Source: Paenibacillus apiarius
GTDB lineage: Bacteria; Bacillota; Bacilli; Paenibacillales; Paenibacillaceae
Direction: 5' to 3'
Length of the DNA stretch: 64,000 bases
NCBI RefSeq assembly: GCF_017052585.1
Contig: NZ_JAFFHZ010000001.1
Location: 5,208,001-5,272,000 of the forward strand
The notes under the pieces were generated by a model. It had not been told where the DNA came from. It did not search any database and saw nothing but the letters and a program-made list of their open reading frames with translations. Shown here piece by piece: positions 16,602 through 24,900 of the stretch. Each line of letters begins with the position of its first letter. Within the stretch, counting starts at the first letter, position 1. A program made the position numbers and the translations under genes.

Positions 16602-17909
16602 TTGAAATTGTTAGAGGGAGACAAAAAATTTGAGGTTTTATCTAAGTTTGACTGTAACAAGCGTTGTATTGAAATATCGTCCATTGGGGAATTAATACAG
16701 CACTACAGGCGTGAAGCGGACTTCACATTATCACAACTATCAGAGTTGACGGGGGTACATAAGGGTACGATATCAAAAATCGAAAACGGTGACGTTAAAA
16801 GGCCGGAATATATGACAATCCGTCCACTTGCAGACACATTAAAAATACCGTTAGATACCTTGGTCGAACTACACATGAATGTTGACAAAAGGGCAGACAC
16901 CCTCCTATTTGTATTACAGGATGTGATTCAGCAGTCGGGTACTACTGATCTGGTACGAAAAGTAGGGACAAAATTTTTGGAGTCACCTAGTGATGATAGC
17001 CAGTCCTTGACTGAAGGGTTATATGCCTTCGTGGACAGTGTTGAAAATAAGGAAATTAGACTAGCCTTGTACGAACTAATCGTTGACTATTCTCGTGACC
17101 ACGGAATCATGCCATTTCTGGCAAAGGGGTTATACCAAGTTTACCTCATCGAACGAGACGACTTTACCAAGCTTAGGGCCGTTTACGACAGCGGCAAGCA
17201 TATCGTTCAGTACTCCAATTTTTTAACATGCGAAGACAGAATCGCATTATATTACAAATTGGCTATTCACGCATTCAATTTATTTCTTTACCAGCAAAGC
17301 ATTGAACTCTGCCTCCATGTACTTCAGAAAGCAGATGCAGACAATTGGTACCATATAAATGCGCTCGGCATATTGAGTGATTCTTATTTTTACAGCGAGG
17401 ACTACGAAAAGTCTGAATATTACTCACGCCTCTATACACAATATGATTACCCTCACATCAAGACCTATGCAGTGCTTATGGAAGCAGCGCTCAACGCGAA
17501 AAAAGGAAACTCCGATGTAGCTGTTGAACAGCTTACATCATTTCTGGAAACGTGCAACCAAGATGATGCTCTTCTTGCAATCAATCAGTTAATGCAATTA
17601 TATTTGCAGGAAAACCGGTTAAATGAAGCAGAACAATTGCTTGCATACCCAATATGTCCGCAATCTATCAGCACGAACAACCCCAACATCATCTCGCAGC
17701 TAGCCGAATATTATTTTCATCGAGCTGAATATTTCGTTGCAGTTGGCGACCTTCATAACGGTATATCCGATTTCTTGGAAAGCGCGTTACAGTTCTCAAG
17801 AATTAATGATACGGATCAGGAAAAAGAATGCATTAACCAAATCGTGCGCAGCCATCTGCAACAAAACACTGTGATGAGCGTATCCACATTAGATAAACTG
17901 AATAAGTAG
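16602..17909 (+). CDS. XRE-HTH/TPR regulator, probable peptide-sensing (RNPP-like) receptor
   Basis: 435 residues. An N-terminal XRE helix-turn-helix (about 28-91, with FTLSQLSELTGVHKGTISKI) is followed by a long all-helical tail of about 330 residues with TPR-like repeats (for example NALGILSDSYFYSEDYEKSE). HTH plus TPR is the layout of RNPP receptors (PlcR, NprR, AimR and the AloR family in Paenibacillus). The next gene is a 36-residue secreted-type propeptide, which is the usual partner arrangement. The start is uncertain: only TTG codons (16602, 16608) lie upstream of the HTH, and a TATAAT at 16586-16591 would give a nearly leaderless message. GAGGGAG at 16614-16620 has no in-frame start after it. 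It probably regulates its own operon and other genes in response to the processed peptide. Confidence 0.85.
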   Translation: MKLLEGDKKFEVLSKFDCNKRCIEISSIGELIQHYRREADFTLSQLSELTGVHKGTISKIENGDVKRPEYMTIRPLADTLKIPLDTLVELHMNVDKRADTLLFVLQDVIQQSGTTDLVRKVGTKFLESPSDDSQSLTEGLYAFVDSVENKEIRLALYELIVDYSRDHGIMPFLAKGLYQVYLIERDDFTKLRAVYDSGKHIVQYSNFLTCEDRIALYYKLAIHAFNLFLYQQSIELCLHVLQKADADNWYHINALGILSDSYFYSEDYEKSEYYSRLYTQYDYPHIKTYAVLMEAALNAKKGNSDVAVEQLTSFLETCNQDDALLAINQLMQLYLQENRLNEAEQLLAYPICPQSISTNNPNIISQLAEYYFHRAEYFVAVGDLHNGISDFLESALQFSRINDTDQEKECINQIVRSHLQQNTVMSVSTLDKLNK

Positions 17910-17953
17910 TATGAACGCAGCGCAGCTAAAGATGATAAACTGGAGAGATTCAT

Positions 17954-18064
17954 GTGAAGCGTTTAATGGCAAAGCTATACAGCAGTCTCCTTTGCTCTGT
18001 AATCATCGGGGTAACTACGATTGTGGCGGCAATGGGAAATAATAATGGCCATCATCCGTGGTAA
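17954..18064 (+). CDS. Short secreted propeptide, candidate quorum-sensing signal
   Basis: A 36-residue product starting at GTG 17954, six bases after GGAGAG. It has a basic N-terminus (KRLMAK), a hydrophobic core (SLLCSVIIGVTTIVAA) and a short polar tail ending NNNGHHPW. This is the classic Phr/AimP/AloP-like plan, in which the peptide is exported by Sec, trimmed, and the last 5-8 residues are re-imported to bind the cytosolic TPR receptor. It lies 44 bp after the HTH-TPR gene and directly before a strong terminator, so the two form one transcript. The predicted active peptide is within the last eight residues. Confidence 0.75.
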   Translation: MKRLMAKLYSSLLCSVIIGVTTIVAAMGNNNGHHPW

Positions 18065-18090
18065 GAGTACCTATATGGTACTCTTTTTTT
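18064..18090 (+). terminator. Terminator of the receptor-propeptide unit
   Basis: AGAGTACC (18064-18071) pairs perfectly with GGTACTCT (18077-18084) around TATAT, followed by six T. The stem begins at the last base of the propeptide stop codon. Confidence 0.9.
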
Positions 18091-18158
18091 GTTCCCTTCG
18101 TTTCCTGAAATACTATTTATTGGGATTTGTACGACTCATAGTATAATAATTGTAAAGA

Positions 18159-18353
18159 GTGGGTGCCCACCATTTAAGCTGTTATAAAATACGAAAGGGT
18201 GTTCCAACAATAGAACCATTTTATTTTTGCTACGAAAAACATGATTATTTAATTGAAAGAATCGAAAGTATCCGATACCAATTAATAAAAACAGCAAAAG
18301 AAAAAAGAGCTTTACAGACGAAAGTGTTACGCAGCACTGCTAAATTATTATAA
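18159..18353 (+). CDS. Possible small helical protein, Spo0E-like but lacking the signature
   Basis: A 64-codon frame (GTG 18159) ends in a helical segment ESIRYQLIKTAKEKRALQTK that resembles the two-helix plan of Spo0E aspartyl-phosphate phosphatases. The family signature SQxLD is absent (the matching place reads STAKL) and the frame stops early. No good ribosome site precedes the GTG. It may be a decayed Spo0E-type gene or not a gene. Confidence 0.3.
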   Translation: MGAHHLSCYKIRKGVPTIEPFYFCYEKHDYLIERIESIRYQLIKTAKEKRALQTKVLRSTAKLL

Positions 18354-18590
18354 TGATTTAACTTCGTCAGTACAGAACATCTCTTCGCAAAATGTCAGTA
18401 TGGCAAGCAACTATGACACGTATACAACTAAACACGAAAAAACACTGTGAATGTGAACAGTCAAAAAACGGGCGGGAACGCGAACATCGTCGGGGATTTA
18501 AGTCTTGTTCTTATCATTGATGGAATTGGTACTATTGATACAAAAGAACTTTATTGTTACATGACTTTTTAATCTTTGGCATAAGTATGA
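18354..18590. other. Stretch with broken coding-like frames
   Basis: Two frames that look coding, one ending at about 18449 (NISSQNVSMASNYDTYTTKH) and one continuing to the stop at about 18572 (NSQKTGGNANIVGDLSLV), abut through a frame change. Neither has a start signal. This is likely debris of a small gene. A terminator follows at 18591. Confidence 0.3.
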
Positions 18591-18622
18591 AACGGGTAAC
18601 CTTTATAAGTTGCCCGTTTTTT
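18591..18622 (+). terminator. Rho-independent terminator
   Basis: AACGGGTAAC (18591-18600) pairs with GTTGCCCGTT (18609-18618, one G-U), followed by T6. It stands before the 46-residue small membrane protein gene and closes whatever was transcribed from 18.1-18.6 kb. Confidence 0.85.
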
Positions 18623-18653
18623 ACTTAGTCCAACCTAAAGGAGGAGATTGTAA

Positions 18654-18794
18654 ATGGGTAAGAGGAATGAGGATGGTACAAAAAAGAGTAAACGGAAATT
18701 AATAATTGGGATTGTCATTGCTTTTGTATTGCTATGGATAGGTATCGGCGTTGTTCAGCATCTTCTCGCTACGTCTTCGCCAGCCACATTATGA
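18654..18794 (+). CDS. Small membrane or exported peptide, 46 aa
   Basis: ATG 18654 is preceded by an excellent AAAGGAGGAGA site. The product has a very basic N-terminus (KKSKRK), one hydrophobic helix (about 16-36, IIGIVIAFVLLWIGIGVV) and a short tail ending SSPATL. It could be a single-span membrane protein, or a second signal-like propeptide near the receptor gene, since its plan is similar. No family recognised. No gene follows it in the same direction for more than 1 kb. Confidence 0.6.
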   Translation: MGKRNEDGTKKSKRKLIIGIVIAFVLLWIGIGVVQHLLATSSPATL

Positions 18795-18934
18795 GCGGTT
18801 GACTCGTAGTGACACAAAGCCACCCTTATTCTACTAATTAGTTCTAATCAGAGATACCTGTACGGTAAATACTATAACACCATTATTATGGGAAGATTTA
18901 ATGAATGATTCCTTATAAAACTGTCGGGTCGATC

Positions 18935-18972
18935 AATTCATATATAAGTCAGAGAATTGATATATATGAATT
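18935..18972. repeat. Perfect 12-bp inverted repeat
   Basis: AATTCATATATA (18935-18946) and TATATATGAATT (18961-18972) are exact reverse complements, 14 bp apart, inside a gene-free stretch (18795-19040). It has no T run, so it is more likely a protein-binding site or recombination relic than a terminator. Confidence 0.5.
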
Positions 18973-19040
18973 TCCTATACTATTTCCTAAAATCAATTTA
19001 GACGTTGAACATAGCTGCAAAAAAAGCAGCCTGTATACAC

Positions 19041-19313
19041 TTAGTATTGGCTGCTTTGATAACAAATTACCTTATTAAGCTTTTTCTTTAGTCTTATTTG
19101 CTGCAAAATAAGCCCGATTAACATCACCGTTAACAGTAAGGATTGAATGCTGTTGTCCGCATCTACAAACAAAGTTGTATAATACGACACCAGAACTGCA
19201 ACTGTTGCTATTCCCAGAAAGATATCACACTCAAATTCACTACCTCTCTCTCCTTCACATTTTCCCCTTGTTATAACACGATGTGGCAAAAATTCCCATA
19301 GGCTTGTTGTCAT
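19041..19313 (-). CDS. Small two-helix membrane protein, 90 aa
   Basis: Two hydrophobic segments (IFLGIATVAVLVSYYTTLFV and SLLLTVMLIGLILQQI) are followed by a basic tail. The ATG at 19311-19313 overlaps the stop of the upstream 59-residue frame as ATGA, suggesting coupled translation. An alternative is GTG 19240, which has a better site (AAGGAGAGAGG) and would read NLSVI before shifting frame into FLGIATV. If that is the true start, the gene carries a frameshift. The role is unknown. A small hydrophobic protein after a short gene would fit a peptide plus immunity or holder pair, but this is only a guess. Confidence 0.5.
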   Translation of the reverse strand: MTTSLWEFLPHRVITRGKCEGERGSEFECDIFLGIATVAVLVSYYTTLFVDADNSIQSLLLTVMLIGLILQQIRLKKKLNKVICYQSSQY

Positions 19314-19489
19314 GAATTTGTTGTCACTCCCAGTAAGGCAAAGGAAGCTCCACTACTAATACTAGCCACCGTTGACGCTGTATATCGACTATCTTTAGTT
19401 AATGCCGTATATGGGTTGGGAAGGATCAATGATTGTAAAATATGCTTCCCTTTTATATCCGTTAGCTTGACACTTATTTTCTTATCCAT
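19310..19489 (-). CDS. Short Ser/Thr-rich protein, 59 aa
   Basis: ATG 19489 opens 59 codons: a charged front (DKKISVKLTDIKGKHILQSL) and a Ser/Thr-rich hydrophobic tail (TASTVASISSGASFALLGV). The stop overlaps the start of the next gene by ATGA. No strong ribosome site is seen. Upstream in the same frame a coding-like membrane segment (GRILLGCGLAWIGCC) ends in a stop, so this may be the back half of an older gene. The front/tail division resembles a leader plus core of a small secreted peptide, without cysteines. Confidence 0.4.
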   Translation of the reverse strand: MDKKISVKLTDIKGKHILQSLILPNPYTALTKDSRYTASTVASISSGASFALLGVTTNS

Positions 19490-19751
19490 CTTATTTTCAC
19501 AAGGTCATAAACAACATCCTATCCATGCTAAGCCACACCCTAAAAGTATTCTCCCGCCCCCTTTAAAGACTCTTTTGATGTACCTTAGAAAGAACCACGC
19601 AGTACAATAAATTAATCTATATCTTTATTGGAAATCATCCCTTTAATTAAAAATATATCCCAAATCGGTTTCTCAGGTTCATTGATCCAGCTCCAATCTT
19701 AGAGCTACAAGAGAGACAGATAATTTGGGGATGGTCCTCCACTTTCGATTA

Positions 19752-20010
19752 GGATGTTCAGTTGCTAATCGCTGTCCGCAAGGAAAGCTCCGCGTATTAT
19801 CAACGGCTGCAGCCACCGCGAGTGGTGACGAGCGAAGGGGAGAACATCGAGGGCAGGCTGGACGGAGGCGATACACCGGAAGGAGCCTTAATTGGAACGC
19901 CAGTATCTCCTGGTATCGTCGAAGGGAGAGCTAGAGTCGTGACGGATCCGAGCACGGCCGCACTCAAGGAAGGTGAAATAAAAACAACTATGGATATTAG
20001 AGGAAAATAA
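19752..20010 (+). pseudogene. Fragment of a rifampin phosphotransferase / PEP-synthase-like gene
   Basis: About 85 codons match the region joining the central part to the phosphohistidine (swivelling) domain of Rph/PPS-type PEP-utilising enzymes (PPRVVTSEGENIEG, then GTPVSPGIVEGRARVVTDPS). The piece is cut on both sides: a stop lies just before it, and the frame leaves the family after ALKEGEI, before the catalytic histidine. There is no start. It is a remnant of a deleted antibiotic-resistance or PEP-synthase gene. Confidence 0.75.
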
Positions 20011-20111
20011 AGGTATTATTATGGTTGGTTTCTAAAATAAAGGAGGAAGGCGATGGAGCTATAGTTTAACGAAGTGGGGCTGTATTTTATCCAGAAAGGT
20101 GGGGTTGGAAA

Positions 20112-21833
20112 ATGAAAAAAAAGATTGCTTTTATTTTTATTCTAGCAGTTTTTTTGGTATCTAGCGTCAACGCTTATGACTCGGAGTACAGTTATGATGA
20201 GAATGGAAACGTAAAGAATATCACGAATGATGATACGGATATCACGTATCAGGCAGATAAGAATGGCAATATGACAAGTAGAAGTGTGAGCAAGAAGGTA
20301 TACGAAAAGATGACAAACGGTGATTTTAAAAACGTAAACAATGCCGGCAAGGCGATTGGCTGGTCCTATGTGACGGATAGTGAAGCGGTATCCAGTTATG
20401 GCATTCAAAAGATTGGATCGAGAAATCATCAGCAAATTCAAGCTTCTAATATGCCTATTGGAAGTTCGATTGGCATTCAGCAAACGATTTCTATTTCTCC
20501 AGATTCAAATAAATACCTACGAGGTATGAAAAGTTCTTTGAAGATTGAACATCTGCAGAATGCGGAGGCAATAATGGCGCTCGATTTTGTGGATGACAAT
20601 GGCAAGGTTATCGAAAGAGTTGCCAAAAAAAGCACGTTAACGAGCAATTTTTTTTATACAATAAGTAAGAGATTGGGTAATGCTCCCTATAATGCAAAAA
20701 AAGCAGTCATTCAATTAGTGATTCACGCAACGGGAAGCAATGCCGCCGGCGCGATAACAATTAGGGGTGTTGATGTTGCTTATGATTACGATCCTTTCTT
20801 TAATCTACTCATGAACTCTGATTTCCAAGGGGAGGGAATCTCAACGATAGGAGGTACAATCTCAGATTACTGGGATGACGCCGACAACTCCTATTCTTCT
20901 AGGTTCTCTATCAAAGGGGATAAAGGCGGTAAAAGAAGCCAGGTTGTAGGCCGCCATCATGACAGCGGAAGCAAAGAAATATATATAAGCCAAAATATAC
21001 TGCTGGATGATACAAGAAAATATCAGATAAGAGGGATATCCCACCGAGTAGGAGACGCGAAATCGCATTTACGCATTTTGTTTTTTAATCAGCATGGTAC
21101 TTTAATGGGAACCAATTATACTTCATCCGATAGTCTTACTAATATGACCGATTCAATAAGAGGAAGCATTCCAAAGGGTACTGTTTATGCAACCATTTTT
21201 GTGGGGGCACGCTTTGATAGTGATCGTGGTTTCGGAAATGTTCATATTGATGGTGTCACGTTTGAGTATAGTATTGAGCCACAGGCATTATGGAACTCGT
21301 TCTTTACCATATTTGATAAGAATAGCGATATAGCACAAGGCTGGGAAAAAATAATTAGGCGTAATATTAAGGAAGTGGGGATTTATGGGGAGGGCGATAG
21401 AGTTAGAGGGCAAAAAATTACTGTACCGCTGGGACAATGGGGGAAAGATAGTTCGGCAGGAATTTTGCAAAAAATCACAGGATTTGATGATACTTTTTCA
21501 AGCAAATTCTCATTAAGAGGCGAAATCTCTATCCAAAGCAGTAAAAATGCTAAATTGGAAGTTAAAGTTGAACTATTTCGAAAAAAAATTAATATGCGCG
21601 TACCCACACACACCGAAACTTACATGTTAACTCCAGAAAACCATGGGCAGGTTGTTAGTACAGAGGGAGAAATACCGCCGGGCATAGCCGAGGCATGGAT
21701 CTCCGCACGCCTAGTCCCGATAAATCCTGACGAGCCGTGGGAAGCAAGTGTAGTGGTTCATGATTTACGCTTTAATCCTTTCTACAACCCTTCAGGGCCG
21801 GTAGAAATGTTCCTGCCGGAAGGGATGGAATGA
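20112..21833 (+). CDS. Secreted protein with a YD-repeat and three carbohydrate-binding-like domains
   Basis: 573 residues. A signal peptide (1-21, FIFILAVFLVSSVNA) is followed by a short YD/RHS-like stretch (YSYDENGNVKNI, about 26-60). Three beta-sandwich domains follow at about 68-225, 230-400 and 410-565, each opening with an N/F-x-D/N pattern and WSY/W-aromatic features (NGDFKNV, MNSDFQGEG, WNSFFTIF). This looks like CBM-type jelly rolls. It directly precedes the Rhs toxin gene, so it may be an accessory or the separated N-terminal part of an Rhs system that helps surface or target binding. RBS GGTGGGG lies before ATG 20112. Confidence 0.65.
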   Translation: MKKKIAFIFILAVFLVSSVNAYDSEYSYDENGNVKNITNDDTDITYQADKNGNMTSRSVSKKVYEKMTNGDFKNVNNAGKAIGWSYVTDSEAVSSYGIQKIGSRNHQQIQASNMPIGSSIGIQQTISISPDSNKYLRGMKSSLKIEHLQNAEAIMALDFVDDNGKVIERVAKKSTLTSNFFYTISKRLGNAPYNAKKAVIQLVIHATGSNAAGAITIRGVDVAYDYDPFFNLLMNSDFQGEGISTIGGTISDYWDDADNSYSSRFSIKGDKGGKRSQVVGRHHDSGSKEIYISQNILLDDTRKYQIRGISHRVGDAKSHLRILFFNQHGTLMGTNYTSSDSLTNMTDSIRGSIPKGTVYATIFVGARFDSDRGFGNVHIDGVTFEYSIEPQALWNSFFTIFDKNSDIAQGWEKIIRRNIKEVGIYGEGDRVRGQKITVPLGQWGKDSSAGILQKITGFDDTFSSKFSLRGEISIQSSKNAKLEVKVELFRKKINMRVPTHTETYMLTPENHGQVVSTEGEIPPGIAEAWISARLVPINPDEPWEASVVVHDLRFNPFYNPSGPVEMFLPEGME

Positions 21834-21997
21834 AACGAGTGACATAAACTTTTAAAACGAGTACTCCGCAGGCCTCTGCTTTTAACATTTTAGCTGCTCA
21901 ATTATCTGAATGGTAAGCGGTCTCTTGACGAAAACGACGGTCTTTATGCCAAATGCAAAATAATAAGAGTAAGGAAAGATAATTGATAGGGGAGATC

Positions 21998-24900
21998 ATG
22001 TTGAGAAGATGGTTATCACTAATTCTCGTATGTGTATTATTGATTACAAGCGTGCCTCTCGCGTCTGCACAAGAAGCTTTTGCACTTGAAAATTCAGACA
22101 TAGAGAAGTATCCGACAGTAACTTCCAGTGTGTATGCTCCGCAAGCAACCTTTGCAGATTTTGACCCAGACGAGCTGATTACCGTCACGTCCCTTACCGA
22201 GACATTCGGCGTGACAAGGGATTGGGTGCAGGAGGAGCTGCTCAAAGGCTATGAACTCCATCAAATCTATCAAGGCCTGCAAGCTCAGCGGCAGGGCAAA
22301 GACTACGAAGAGTTCATGAACCATACCTATCCGAAGCCTTCACCAGATCCCCTTATAGCTCATCAGGAACAAGTGAAGAGTGTATCGGAGGCTGTATATC
22401 AAGCTAGTGTAACGGAGCAAGTATACGGCAAGAAGGAACGGTCCGTAACGGATCTGGTGTACGGATTGCGGATGTTCTCCGGCAGCGAGCCTTATGATGA
22501 AATCGCCCTGCGCAATAAGCCGATTCGGATGGATCAAGCTCCTTACTCCGTTGGGTCTGTGAACGATCATATTTCAACCGTAGATGGATCGCTGCGCGTG
22601 GAAGAAACGGATCTGGTCATGCCGGGCCCGAACGGCTTGGACTTTGCGCTGCGGAGAATTTATGACAGCTCTTTGGCGAAGGACGATATTTATGTGGACA
22701 GATGGAATGGGAAGAACAGTACGCAGGAAACACAAGAGGAACAAATATTCCATCTCGGCAAAGGGTGGATCTGGGATATTTCGTATATTAAGAAGGTCAA
22801 CAACAACCGCTATATCTACATTTCGGGCCTTGGCGCCTACAGCTTATCCGAAAATGACCGGCTGCTCGGATATCCATTCCGCGATTTGGACTTTAGTGAT
22901 ACGGACAAGTACCTGCAGACAGGAGATAGAGCCTCCTATGAACTCCATAATCTGAAGACGGGAATCACGCAGTATTTTAACCATGCCGGCAAACTGATAT
23001 TAATTGAAGATAAATACGGCAATTGGATTCAATTTTCGTATAAGTACGAACCGGATGTTGGAGAAGTTCTATATCGGATCCAAAGCTCGGCCAGGGATCA
23101 CCGGTACACGAACGCAATGTATATTTCCTATCATAGAGACCATACAATTTCCATTGAAATCGGGGATCGGAAGGTCACCTATAAGAAAAAGAGAGTCAGT
23201 AAAATAAAGAATGATGTGCTCTCCCGGGAGCAAGATATTTTAACGGAAGTCATCGATCCGCTTGGGCGTTCGACCAAATATGATTACGGCGTGTGGAACT
23301 GGCTGAATTTTAATCTGGTTGATTCCTACAAATATCTGACTGGCAATGATCGCAACATTTTCTGGGGAAAGAACGAGACCATCGCGCTGGGGGTAATTGA
23401 ACACCCAACCAAGGCCATTACGGAATATGGATTCGATAGTGTCATTTACCGGAAGATCGGGGAGTATGCAGAAGAGCAGGTTATAAGGTACAAAGCACGT
23501 CGTAACTACTATAGCTCACAGCAAAATACGAAGAAGAATGAGCTGATATTGAGATATAACAATGGGGATGTAGGGCAGTATTTCGATCAAAACTTCACGT
23601 TTTCTGTAGAGGTGTACGACAAATTTAAGACCGTAATCTATACGTATGACAAACAGTATACGGATTACCTCTCTCCTTCGGTCGTATATAACACGAGGAA
23701 GGCTATTGCAGACCAGCAAACAAACAATAGTCAGGTGTTTACGTACAGGTACGATACAGCTCGGAGAAATCCGAACCCGATCCGCATCGAGGAGACGAAT
23801 TATCAAGGAGGGGCTTCATCTGCTACCCGTGTTACAACACGGACGTATGATCGCAATGACTGGGGCTTTATTGAATCCGAGACGAATCCGCTCGGGGCAA
23901 CAAGCCGTTACGAGTACGCCATCGTGTCGCTGAGGAAGTTCGGCTTGATGAACAGTGTCCTGCCGATAGATCGGGACAAGAACCTGCGCTCCGAGTATGA
24001 ATATGATGAGGATCGCGGAGGATTAATGCAGGCGATCTCCAAGAATAACAAGGGAGAGATTGTTCAGCAGCTAAATTATGAGTATGACTATGCCGGCAAT
24101 CCGCTCAAGATTCGAATCAAGGGAGATACTTCCGAGACCGTTGTTTATCAGCAATTCAGCCCTGATTTCAAGCGATTCTTTTTAAGCGGGCAAATCGTAG
24201 GCGTTAAGAACGTTGACGGCAGCAATGAAGTGGTCGAAAGCAGTATGGACTATATTCCCGAGACAGGGCTTCCGACGAAATTTACAGACGGCAATGGAAA
24301 CAGCACTTCCTATACGTATGACAAGCTGGGGCGAATTACGGCCGAAATCAATCCGGATGGAACGAAGACAACAATCGTTTATGATGATCAAGCAAATAAG
24401 ATGTTCATCACCGATCCGAATGGGCTGCGAATCGAGAAGCATTTCGATCCGCTCGGCAATCTGATCGCCGAAACCAACGGGCGTGGTATTGCCGAACATG
24501 CGTATGATGAGAACGGTCGGATCATTCGCAAAGGGAACTTTAACGGATCCGGATTTCAATATGAGTACGATGCCTGGGATCGAGTTATCAAGGAAAACTT
24601 CCTTCATGGTATGAACCGCATCGTTTATGACGATGCAGCCAATACGAAGACAACTATCGATGGGGCTAACAACGCGAGTCGTGAAACATACGACATCATG
24701 AATCGGGTTATAAAGAAAGAGGAAATCAAGCCGTCTGGTCAGGCGGTGGTATTGGCCCGTTACGAATACGACTATGCAGGTAACGTCAAGGTTGCGTATG
24801 ACGGGAACAACAACGCAACGAAATATGAGCACGATGTATTGGGACACGTGATCGCCGTAACGGATGCCGAAGGGAAAACGACGCGCTACCGGTATAATAT

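Noticed and set aside
19416-19610. 64-codon plus-strand frame with a hydrophobic front
   Set aside because: No ribosome site. The opposite strand carries better coding-like sequence.
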